NCBI GenBank assembly: GCA_016936975.1
Contig: JAFGWU010000097.1
Span: forward strand, 16,461-80,460
DNA from: Bacteroidales bacterium
GTDB taxonomy: Bacteria > Bacteroidota > Bacteroidia > Bacteroidales > GCA-2748055
Direction of reading: 5' to 3'
DNA length: 64,000 bases
The position numbers and the translations under genes are program-made. Position 1 is the stretch's first letter. Every line of letters begins with the position of its first letter. Positions 19,280-27,027 of the stretch are shown here, piece by piece. Below the pieces are notes generated by a model. It was given only the letters and a program-made list of their open reading frames with translations, had not been told where the DNA came from and did not search any database.

Positions 19280-21420
19280 TTATAGAAAATGTCCAGTCTG
19301 TAATCCTTAAGATTAGCTTCTTCGAGGAGGGCATTATACGCTTCATAATTTGACCGCGACTCCAGCGCATATTTAAGGCGTGTTTCAGCTTCGGCAAGAT
19401 TGATGGAGGCAGGTTCTTCCCGGTTGACGACGGAAATGACAAATACCCCATTCTCCCCGGTAAGCGGTTCGGAAAGCTTTTCTACTGGAAGGTACATGGC
19501 TGCACCCACCACATAGGGTTCCATTCCTATTCCCGGTACATAGGTATTGGCGAATCTGACACGGGTTGCTTCGCCTACGTTTTCATCATGGGCTGTGCCA
19601 TATTCAGCAAGGGTTGAGACTCCTTCCAACTGCTCTTTTAGACGAGAAACAAGCACATCGGCTTTTTTCTGTTTTTTAACAGCTGTTTCAATCTCAGTCC
19701 GGACATCTTCAATGTCGGCATAGCCGTCTTCAGTAGCGCCTGTGAGAACAGCAACCACGTATTTGTCGTCATTCATGCTGAAAATATTGCTGACATTGTT
19801 GACTTCCGAAGAGAAGGCCCATTTGATGATCCTGAGTGGATCTTCAAGACCCGGAACAGAGGTCTGATCTTTAGTAATGTTCGGTGCAACGCGTGGATCC
19901 AGCCCGAATTCCCTGACCTGCTCATCAAACTTCTCAAGGTTGGTGGCCTTTCCCCTGAACTTGACAGCACGGTTATAGTAATCCTGGTTGGTTTCGTCGC
20001 TGGCTATAATGTTCCTGACTATTGTGGCCAGCTGGATTTTCTTAACCTCTCGGCTCTGATTTTCAATTTTGATGATATGTTGTCCGAAATCTGTTTCGGC
20101 CAGCACGATATCTCCCGTCTTATTCTCGAAACATGCGTTACTGAACTCCTGGACCATGGTTCCTTCCGTGAACCATCCCAGGTCACCTCCTATTGCCCGA
20201 TTGCTCTCATCGCCTGAGTACTGAGCTGCCAGGGCTGTAAAATCCCCCCTGTTTTCCAATACGTTCTTCAGGCTGTCGGCCATGGAACGGAGTCTATTCC
20301 GATCGTTTCCATAGTCTGAATAGGAAAGAAGAATATGACGTGCTCTGACGGAGTCGGGTCTCTGCTGAATCTGATTTACTCTGGTCAGTTTGTAGGATTC
20401 CCCATCCAGATAAGGTCCATGGATATAGTCAATTTCTGCATAAAACACAGAATCCCTGATGTTCTCAGGGAGTTCGTTATAGGAAAAATATCGTTCAAAA
20501 GCAGGTTCATCCGAAACACTGTTTACATACCTGATCACTTCACCGGATTCGATCCTGGAAAATTCCGCCTTTGTCTGTTCGGCCCAGTAGAGGGCATTCT
20601 GATGGTCCTTCTCACTAGGTTCCACATCGAAGACAACATATTGAAATGTCCGCGAAGCTTCCTGCCTGAAGGATTCTCTGTGCTCCTTGTAATACTGTTT
20701 CAAATCGGCCTCGGCAATGGTTATCTCCTCATCCGGAACAGACGCATAGTTTTTCGATATATAGGCAAAATCGACACTTTTCCCATTTTCTTCAGCATAA
20801 TCTTTCAGGTCGAGGGTAGATGGCTGAAATCCTTTCCGGACCAGGTTAAAATATTTTTCATTCATCCGTTCATTAATAATCTCCTGTTCAATGAACAACC
20901 ACCTTTTTTTCTCCTGGGCAAACTGCGGATTATCCAGAGCATTAAAATAATTGGTCATCAGTGTACGGTTCAGCTGGCCCGTTTCCGGATTGGAGAACAT
21001 CTGTCTGATAATCGGATGGGGCTGACTGAGGTTCATGTTCCCGCTTAATCCCTGGTCTCCGGTTACCATCATTTTCAATTCATCGGAACTGACAAAAATA
21101 CCGAGCTGATTGAATGCCTGGTCCATGATATTCTGGCGGACCATCCGGCTCCATGTTTCCGTTTGTATTTGTTGTTCAATCTCAGGATCCAGGCTCTGGT
21201 TCCCGTAATTAAGCTGATAAAACTCCCGAAGCTGGTTCTGATGGGCCAGATACTCTTCCACATCAACTGCCCGGCCATTTATTTCTGCCACACTTCGTTT
21301 TTTGAAAACGGATGCGCCTGAACCCAGCATGTCTCCAAGTATGAATGCAAAAAGTGCAAGTCCGATCACTACTGCAACAAGCAATCCTGCCCTGTTCCTG
21401 ATTTTTTGTAATGTTGCCAT
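19276..21420 (-). CDS. PpiD/SurA-like membrane-anchored peptidyl-prolyl isomerase chaperone
   Basis: This periplasmic folding factor is anchored by one N-terminal transmembrane helix (about residues 12-32, GLLVAVVIGLALFAFILGDML). A SurA/PpiD N-terminal helical region follows, then a parvulin-type rotamase domain at about residues 350-450 (RARHILLSYSDYG, GGDLGWFTEGTMVQEF and AETDFGQHIIKI are parvulin blocks). The C-terminal part of about 250 residues is helical. The 714-residue length is as in Bacteroidota PpiD-like proteins. It is downstream of CorC in an envelope cluster but has its own candidate promoter. Its stop codon lies in an octamer repeat. Confidence 0.9.
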   Translation of the reverse strand: MATLQKIRNRAGLLVAVVIGLALFAFILGDMLGSGASVFKKRSVAEINGRAVDVEEYLAHQNQLREFYQLNYGNQSLDPEIEQQIQTETWSRMVRQNIMDQAFNQLGIFVSSDELKMMVTGDQGLSGNMNLSQPHPIIRQMFSNPETGQLNRTLMTNYFNALDNPQFAQEKKRWLFIEQEIINERMNEKYFNLVRKGFQPSTLDLKDYAEENGKSVDFAYISKNYASVPDEEITIAEADLKQYYKEHRESFRQEASRTFQYVVFDVEPSEKDHQNALYWAEQTKAEFSRIESGEVIRYVNSVSDEPAFERYFSYNELPENIRDSVFYAEIDYIHGPYLDGESYKLTRVNQIQQRPDSVRARHILLSYSDYGNDRNRLRSMADSLKNVLENRGDFTALAAQYSGDESNRAIGGDLGWFTEGTMVQEFSNACFENKTGDIVLAETDFGQHIIKIENQSREVKKIQLATIVRNIIASDETNQDYYNRAVKFRGKATNLEKFDEQVREFGLDPRVAPNITKDQTSVPGLEDPLRIIKWAFSSEVNNVSNIFSMNDDKYVVAVLTGATEDGYADIEDVRTEIETAVKKQKKADVLVSRLKEQLEGVSTLAEYGTAHDENVGEATRVRFANTYVPGIGMEPYVVGAAMYLPVEKLSEPLTGENGVFVISVVNREEPASINLAEAETRLKYALESRSNYEAYNALLEEANLKDYRLDIFYN

Positions 21421-21457
21421 CTAAAGTCAATTGATTTTCATGAAAAAATTCAGGGTA

Positions 21458-21488
21458 CGAATATAGTAATATTTAAAAGTTTAATCAA
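21458..21488 (-). promoter_or_regulatory. Candidate promoter of the PpiD-like gene
   Basis: Read on the minus strand: TTG at 21488-21486, 20-bp spacer, then TATATTCG at 21465-21458, one base off TAnnTTTG, 37 bp before the ATG. The same TATATTCGTA string appears upstream of the GH16 gene (complement 57048-57055). Confidence 0.4.
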
Positions 21489-21576
21489 TGACACATCCTG
21501 AAAACAGATAATGGTGAACCGAAATGACCTGTTTTTTCGCTGTGGATTTTTTTCCGGAAGGTTTGCCCTGATCCAG

Positions 21577-22848
21577 TTATCTGCCGGGAAGGATCATTTC
21601 AACCAGCTCTATCTTGTTGGAACTCACTTTGGAAATTTTGAAAAGGATGTTTCCGATCTTAAGGGTCTCATTCTTTTTTGGGATACTCTCAAAATGAAAT
21701 ATGATATAACCCGCAAGGGTATCATACTCTTCCGATTCAGGCAATCCGAATAAATACTTTTCGTTCAGGTAATCGATCTCAAGCCGGCCGGAGAAGAGGT
21801 AAACATTATAATCGATTTGTTTCTCCACAAAGTCAATAATATCATGTTCATCCTCAATTTCCCCGAAAATTTCCTCGATAATATCCTCGGTGGTAATCAG
21901 TCCGGAGGTACCACCGAACTCATCAACCACAACCGCCATATTTTTTCCGCCTTTGATAAAGGTTTTGAAGAGTTTGTTTACGGGAAGTGTTTCCGGGACA
22001 AACTGGATAGGAATCATATGGTCCAGGATGGTCTGCGGCTTTCTGAACATATCCTTTGAATTAACATAACCGATGACATGGTCGATAGTTTCCTCATAGA
22101 TGAGGATCCTGCTGAAGCCGGTATCAATGAATTTATTCAGTAGTTCACCAAGTTGACCTTTTTTTTCCATCGCGGCTATGTCTGTTCTGGGAATCATACA
22201 GTCCCTGACTTTCAGCTTTGAGAATTCAAGGGCATTTTTGAAGATCTTCAGGTTCATGGTCCTGTCTTTCTCATCTGAATCATCAGAATGACTTTCCGTT
22301 AACAAATGGTCAAGGTCTATTTTATTGAATATGGGTTCGGGTATTTTATTGTTTACAGGTATTCTCAACAGGTGCCGGAGTAAAAAGTTTGAGATGGCGA
22401 TGTTAATCAGGGAAACCGGATACAGAATGATATAAAAAAACAGAATCGGTATGCTGAACAGCCGGAGGGAATTATTCGGGTTGATCCGGAACACTATTTT
22501 TGGCAGGAACTCGGCGGTCAGAAGGATAATTAATGTGGAAATGATGGTCTGGATTAGAAGAATGATGACATCAGATTCCCCCGGGAGGATTTTTTGCAGA
22601 GGTTGCTCAAGCAGGCGGGCAAAGGCAATACCATAGATGACCAGGGCGATATTATTTCCCACCAGCATGGTGGAGATATAGCGTGAGGGATTTTTTATGA
22701 AGAATCCTACGATGCGGGATGAGACCTTTTTTTGTTTTTTATCAATCTCTATACGAAGTTTGTTGGATGAAACAAACGCGATTTCCATTCCTGAAAAAAA
22801 GGCAGAAAACAGTACAGATACCAGGATAATAATCAGGTTTGTCATCAC
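21577..22848 (-). CDS. CNNM/CorC-type transporter with CBS domains (gliding/hemolysin-like family)
   Basis: The N-terminal DUF21/CNNM membrane domain has about four helices (residues 1-180), a CBS pair follows at about 215-330 (MIPRTDIAAMEKKG and MIPIQFVPETLPVN), and a CorC_HlyC domain closes the C-terminus (YLFSGRLEIDYLNEKY, YDTLAGYIIFHF). The 423-residue length is standard. Members of the family are linked to Mg2+/Co2+ efflux; the frequent name hemolysin is historical. It overlaps the small membrane gene upstream by four bases, so it is part of the lptC series. Confidence 0.92.
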   Translation of the reverse strand: MMTNLIIILVSVLFSAFFSGMEIAFVSSNKLRIEIDKKQKKVSSRIVGFFIKNPSRYISTMLVGNNIALVIYGIAFARLLEQPLQKILPGESDVIILLIQTIISTLIILLTAEFLPKIVFRINPNNSLRLFSIPILFFYIILYPVSLINIAISNFLLRHLLRIPVNNKIPEPIFNKIDLDHLLTESHSDDSDEKDRTMNLKIFKNALEFSKLKVRDCMIPRTDIAAMEKKGQLGELLNKFIDTGFSRILIYEETIDHVIGYVNSKDMFRKPQTILDHMIPIQFVPETLPVNKLFKTFIKGGKNMAVVVDEFGGTSGLITTEDIIEEIFGEIEDEHDIIDFVEKQIDYNVYLFSGRLEIDYLNEKYLFGLPESEEYDTLAGYIIFHFESIPKKNETLKIGNILFKISKVSSNKIELVEMILPGR

Positions 22849-23033
22849 CGGTCTTTGGATAGCCTGGTTTTTCTTCTTATAAGATACATTGCGAGCGCCA
22901 TAAATGCAAGCAGATAATAGTACCAGCTTTCCCTGAGTCCGCTGTCCATACTTTTATCAACGGCAATGAAAAGCAACAATCCGCCGATAATAAACCAGAT
23001 AACTTCCAGGATTCCGGTGTTTCTATTCTTCAT
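22845..23033 (-). CDS. Small two-helix membrane protein of unknown function
   Basis: This is a 62-residue protein with two hydrophobic segments (residues 9-25, EVIWFIIGGLLLFIAVD, and 37-51, YYLLAFMALAMYLI), separated by a short polar loop and ending in a basic tail (RRKTRLSKDR, likely cytoplasmic). It overlaps lptC by 11 bases and CorC by four, so it is translated within the operon. I recognise no named family; position suggests an accessory to LptC or CorC. Confidence 0.75.
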   Translation of the reverse strand: MKNRNTGILEVIWFIIGGLLLFIAVDKSMDSGLRESWYYYLLAFMALAMYLIRRKTRLSKDR

Positions 23034-23586
23034 CTCTCAGATTTACAGTTCCGCTGGACCCTTTGAGCTGCCAGTTATTGAGGTTTTGATGGGATTCGAA
23101 TCCATTTTTACCATAGAAGGTGTCATCCTGGTTATGAATCCTGGTAAAGGTATTGGAGTAAATGAGTTCCTTTTCTTCATCCCAGAACAGCTCTTCGGTA
23201 TTGAGTTGGTCTCCGTTGGTCAGCCTGACAGCCTCAACATTGCCGGTGGCTTGCCATAATTTCTCCTCGTTGTAATAAACAGCATAATCTGCCCTGAGCC
23301 TTGATTCGATGCGGAGTGAATCATCGTAAAAATAGATTTCAGCGCCTTCCGGAAATTCCAGGTAAGGTCTTTCGATGCCTGTATACTGCCTGAACTCCGG
23401 TGCCTGGATCTGTACCTTGACTCTGGCCGAATCGCTAAACAGCACTTCCACATTGGTGCCAACTACTCTGGGCGGCAGCGAATCACCGGTAAGCATATTT
23501 ACCTTTTCTATATCATTCTCACAACCGGTCATCCACCAGAGGAGAAAGGCTGCCAGCCAGGTATAATATGGTTGAAAGTGTTTCAT
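23023..23586 (-). CDS. lptC: LPS export protein LptC-like lipoprotein
   Basis: The N-terminal signal contains a lipobox (MTGC, Cys at residue 22), then a beta-jellyroll typical of LptC/OstA: VKVQIQAPEFRQY, IYFYDDSLRIESRLRADYAVYYNEE, WQATGNVEAVRLTNGDQLNTEELFWDEEKELIYSN. In the Lpt system LptC passes lipopolysaccharide from LptB2FG to LptA. The Bacteroidota forms are annotated as LptC or as DUF1239. The 187-residue length fits. It lies in the coaX-to-CorC series. The start codon directly follows a hairpin with a T-tract. Confidence 0.87.
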   Translation of the reverse strand: MKHFQPYYTWLAAFLLWWMTGCENDIEKVNMLTGDSLPPRVVGTNVEVLFSDSARVKVQIQAPEFRQYTGIERPYLEFPEGAEIYFYDDSLRIESRLRADYAVYYNEEKLWQATGNVEAVRLTNGDQLNTEELFWDEEKELIYSNTFTRIHNQDDTFYGKNGFESHQNLNNWQLKGSSGTVNLRDEE

Positions 23587-23626
23587 AAAAAAACTGTCTG
23601 CAAAGTTAAGCTTTACAGACAGTTTT
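23587..23626 (-). terminator. Hairpin with T-tract between the TPR gene and lptC
   Basis: AAAACTGTCTG (23590-23600) pairs with CAGACAGTTTT (23616-23626), with an inner AAAG/CTTT. On the minus strand the stem is followed by seven T residues that run directly into the lptC ATG at 23586. It has the form of an intrinsic terminator for the TPR gene, yet leaves no room for a separate lptC promoter downstream of it. Confidence 0.7.
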
Positions 23627-23643
23627 AATGTATTTTATATTGA

Positions 23644-24984
23644 TTATTTTCTGCTCCTGACCGTTGTATATTCGTTAATGCATCCACCAACGTAATAGGA
23701 ATCGCCATCTTTTAGATCCCGGAAAAACACCTCTTCGTGGTTTGGATACTGAACGGCATAATCGTTTATTTTCTGGGTTGCCTCATCGGCCACCCCCGGG
23801 TCCACCGACTTGGCCTTTATATACTTATCGGCAGCAGCCCAGAAGGCGGTTCGCTGTTCAAAATCTTCTCCAAGGTTATCCCTTGAGTCAATAAATGCAT
23901 CCCCCATGAGAATGTAGGCTTTCCCGAGGTCGCCCTTCAAAGATACGGCTTCACGTGCAAATTTGATGGCCTCACAGTTATCCCTGTTGGCACGGGAAAC
24001 CAGGGCCAATTCGTAATACCATTCAGCTTTCTCGTCGGTTTCAATACCGGTTCCGCTACAGGCCTCCTTGAGATATATAACCGCTTTCCGGAGTTCGTTT
24101 TTGCTGATCAGCAGTATGGCAAGATTGTGGGCTGCTTGAGGACTGGGCTCAATTTTATAGAGCTGTTCAGAGGCTGAAACATAAAGGTCTGAACGGTCAC
24201 ATCCCGAAGCGGTGTAGAACCGGATAATGTTCTTCAGAAGTTCCTTATCACTGTTGTTCGCATCGAACTTCGGGATGAAATAGGTATTCAGGGCTTCACA
24301 GGTCAAAATGCCGCTGCTCAGCATATTGTCATCAATCGTTGTCTTTGCACGTTCCCACCTTGAACTCTTACCAAGCAGTTCATCGATGATCTCAGTAACC
24401 ATAAAATAGTCATCAATAGTTTGATCATCACTTATTTTTCCTGACCTGTTAAGGGTTATTGAAGCTGAGATGAAAGTAATCATCACCGCATCACGGGATT
24501 CTTTATTGTCAATTTTAATACTTTCCTTCAATTCTTCGTAGGCTGTATTGATCGATTCAATATCATCCCGGCGATAACGCAGGCGATCGATTCCTTTTCT
24601 GCCCAGAATGTTGCCCAATCCTCCGAAATACTCTGCCCTCCTGTCATAGATAAGCATCAGAGTATCGATCAGCGGATCAATCTGTTCAGCAGGAGTCGAA
24701 GAGGATTCTATCAGGCTTCTGTACATCTGCACACCATCAACGTACATCTTTTCGCTGGATGCAGGACATTCCGTAAAAACCTTTCTCCAGGGACTGATGG
24801 CATCCTTATAGTTGTTGTGCTTAAAAAATTCCCTGTACAGAGAAAGATTCATCAGGCAGTTTATGCTGTCTTCACCGTGTCCGTAACGGGATCCGTCCTC
24901 CATGCCTGACTGGGCGTTCAATGGGAGCATCATGGCCAGTGAAAGGGTTAATATCGGCAGAAGCTTGAATTTATGAGTTTTCAT
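23644..24984 (-). CDS. Secreted/periplasmic TPR-repeat protein
   Basis: This is a 446-residue protein with a signal peptide (KLLPILTLSLAMMLPLNAQ). Tetratricopeptide-like helices are spread through the sequence, clearest in the C-terminal half (AAHNLAILLISKNELRKAVIYLKEA, WYYELALVSRANRDNCEAIKFAREAVSLKG, KAYILMGDAFIDSRDN). No enzymatic motif was seen. This gene type is regularly found between the coaX-linked outer membrane protein and lptC in Bacteroidales. An envelope-assembly scaffold role is plausible but unproven. Confidence 0.85.
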   Translation of the reverse strand: MKTHKFKLLPILTLSLAMMLPLNAQSGMEDGSRYGHGEDSINCLMNLSLYREFFKHNNYKDAISPWRKVFTECPASSEKMYVDGVQMYRSLIESSSTPAEQIDPLIDTLMLIYDRRAEYFGGLGNILGRKGIDRLRYRRDDIESINTAYEELKESIKIDNKESRDAVMITFISASITLNRSGKISDDQTIDDYFMVTEIIDELLGKSSRWERAKTTIDDNMLSSGILTCEALNTYFIPKFDANNSDKELLKNIIRFYTASGCDRSDLYVSASEQLYKIEPSPQAAHNLAILLISKNELRKAVIYLKEACSGTGIETDEKAEWYYELALVSRANRDNCEAIKFAREAVSLKGDLGKAYILMGDAFIDSRDNLGEDFEQRTAFWAAADKYIKAKSVDPGVADEATQKINDYAVQYPNHEEVFFRDLKDGDSYYVGGCINEYTTVRSRK

Positions 24985-25004
24985 TTTACTATTAATTTCA
25001 AATA

Positions 25005-26300
25005 TTAATCAAATTTACGTTTATAAAACCAAAGATCATGCAAAGTTATATTAAATGTGATAACTCCATAATTTTCCTTTACCATATTGAAGTCTGTTGT
25101 ACCTCTCGTCCCCAGTGTAAAAGCAACATTGAAACTGGTTCGCAGACTTCTTACCGGTAATCCTACACCAAAACTTATGCCATAATCCTTTAACTGGTAT
25201 CCCTCCACTTCGAGATAGGAGTTTTGATAGAATCCCCCCAGCCTGTAAGTCATAAGTTTATGGTATCCCCTCAGGGCCTCCGGATCGGGCGTGAATTCTG
25301 CTCCGAGGTGTAAGGAGGAGGCATTAACCAGTCTGTAATTTTCACCGGAAAGCGTATTGCTCCAGTCCTGCAGGTAATAATCCCCTGTAATAATCAGTTT
25401 ATCGGGAATTCCAAACGACAATCCAAAGCCAATTTTTTCAGGGAGGATAAAATCCCGGTTAACTGTATCCAGTTCCACAGGAAAATCAGGATCAACATAA
25501 ACCGTATCGCTGAGGTAGGCCCCGCTTACTCCGTAGAATTGATTGCTTACGGAATAATCGACTTCAGCGCCAATGTTGGCTTTGAGATCATAAATCCCTC
25601 CCAGGGTAAAGAAAAACTTATCCTTGATGATTTCCTTATATTGTAGTCCAAAACTGTAGACCGGGCTCTTGAGATTGAACCTTTCTGTGGATAGAATGCT
25701 GGAGTAGTCCGAATTGGCAGGGAAAACAACGTAACGTTCACGGGTTAAACGCCCCAGCAGGTACTTCACGCCGACTCCTGCAGAAATCCGGTTAAACATT
25801 TTTGCGGATATTCCGAAAAAAAAGTTCATAATACCTCCTTCACCCTTGAAGGTGTAGTCGATGGCATCCCCGGTCAGGTAATTGTTGTATTCCTGCCTGA
25901 TATTGTATCCAATACTGCTGTAGGGAACAATTCCGGCAGAGATCCCGAAATGCTTTCCGACGGAGGAAGTGAACGCAACATGATGCAGGTTCATGTTGGA
26001 CCAATAATTACTGTTATCTATCGTCTGGTAATGGTTTAAAAATACATTGGCTCCGAAGTCAAAATAAACCGACATGCTATCGAGTGCAGAAAATGCAGCA
26101 GGATTAAGATAGTTCAAGCGGTTATTTTCGTGAATGGCGATACCCGTTCCTCCCATTGCCTGATTCTGCCCGGTACCATTCTTTGAGAAATCGCCCAGTC
26201 CGAATCTTGTGTAAGGAGAATATGTATTGAATTGTGCCCCGACAGGAATGATGGATAAAATTAATAGAAGGAGTGACAGACTAAATTTTCTTCCCTGCAT
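25005..26300 (-). CDS. Outer membrane beta-barrel protein (FadL/PorV-like fold)
   Basis: The signal peptide (LLLLILSIIPVGAQ) is followed by FNTYSPYTRFGLGDFS and QAMGGTGIAIHENNRLNYLNPAAFSALDSMSVYFDFG, the opening typical of FadL-like/PorV-type Bacteroidota outer-membrane proteins. Alternating hydrophobic strands run to the C-terminus. The length is 431 residues. Its start overlaps the coaX 3' end by 20 bases, so it is co-transcribed with coaX. Substrate unknown. Confidence 0.85.
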   Translation of the reverse strand: MQGRKFSLSLLLLILSIIPVGAQFNTYSPYTRFGLGDFSKNGTGQNQAMGGTGIAIHENNRLNYLNPAAFSALDSMSVYFDFGANVFLNHYQTIDNSNYWSNMNLHHVAFTSSVGKHFGISAGIVPYSSIGYNIRQEYNNYLTGDAIDYTFKGEGGIMNFFFGISAKMFNRISAGVGVKYLLGRLTRERYVVFPANSDYSSILSTERFNLKSPVYSFGLQYKEIIKDKFFFTLGGIYDLKANIGAEVDYSVSNQFYGVSGAYLSDTVYVDPDFPVELDTVNRDFILPEKIGFGLSFGIPDKLIITGDYYLQDWSNTLSGENYRLVNASSLHLGAEFTPDPEALRGYHKLMTYRLGGFYQNSYLEVEGYQLKDYGISFGVGLPVRSLRTSFNVAFTLGTRGTTDFNMVKENYGVITFNITLHDLWFYKRKFD

Positions 26301-27021
26301 TGTAGTCTAGTATTCTGTTAAGTCCTATGATATTTAGATTCAAGTTCACAAAGATGCTACTTTTTAATTTTTTCTCAAAGAATTTTGCATCTCCGCCTGT
26401 TATTACCACCTGTAATCTGGAATATTTCTTAATCACCGAATGGATATAACCTTCAATTTCGAATAAAATACCGCTGATCACCCCCGACTGAATAGCCTCG
26501 TGAGTCGATTCCCCTATTAACGGTACTTCATCTTCCGGGGCCTCCAGGTATGGCAATCTTCCCGTGAATTTATTGAGTGCTTTGAAGCGCATTTCCATAC
26601 CGGGGGAAATATTTCCGCCTATAAATTCACTGTTTTTGGTTACAATGTCAAAAGTAATGGCTGTTCCCGCATCAATGACCAGAACATTCTTACCGGGAAA
26701 CAGCGTATTGGCTCCTACTGCAGCGGCGATCCTGTCGTATCCCAGTGTTTCGGGAGTTTTGTATTTATTAAGCAGGGGCAGGGCAGTAGTGCTGTTGAGT
26801 TCAATACAGATGCTGAACAGATTGTTCAGGTAATCCACTATTTCCCTTGAATGATTGACAACGGATGATACTATGGCCCCCTTCAGTCCTTTGTAAACGG
26901 AATGAAAATACCGGATCTCACGACTTGTAATCTTTGGATAGCCAGCCCACTCGACCACCCTGGTTCCATCACAGACTGCAATTTTGCCAGAGGTATTCCC
27001 CAGATCCAGTACCAGATTCAT
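26281..27021 (-). CDS. coaX: Type III pantothenate kinase CoaX
   Basis: This is the first committed enzyme of coenzyme A synthesis, an ASKHA-fold kinase that does not respond to CoA feedback in the known members. The N-terminal LDLGNTSGKIAV phosphate loop, the ETLGYDRIAAAVGAN block, VIDAGTAITFDIV and GGNISPGMEMRFKALN are all characteristic. The length is 246 residues. It starts 6 bases after the mfd stop, which suggests read-through from mfd. Confidence 0.94.
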   Translation of the reverse strand: MNLVLDLGNTSGKIAVCDGTRVVEWAGYPKITSREIRYFHSVYKGLKGAIVSSVVNHSREIVDYLNNLFSICIELNSTTALPLLNKYKTPETLGYDRIAAAVGANTLFPGKNVLVIDAGTAITFDIVTKNSEFIGGNISPGMEMRFKALNKFTGRLPYLEAPEDEVPLIGESTHEAIQSGVISGILFEIEGYIHSVIKKYSRLQVVITGGDAKFFEKKLKSSIFVNLNLNIIGLNRILDYNAGKKI

Positions 27022-27027
27022 TTTCAG

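Noticed and set aside
20335..21048. A 237-residue plus-strand frame over the PpiD-like gene
   Set aside because: Antisense shadow of a conserved chaperone gene; no start signal or domain.
23090..23110. A tRNA T-arm-like GGGATTCGAATCC string
   Set aside because: It lies inside lptC, with no acceptor stem or anticodon arm at the right distance.
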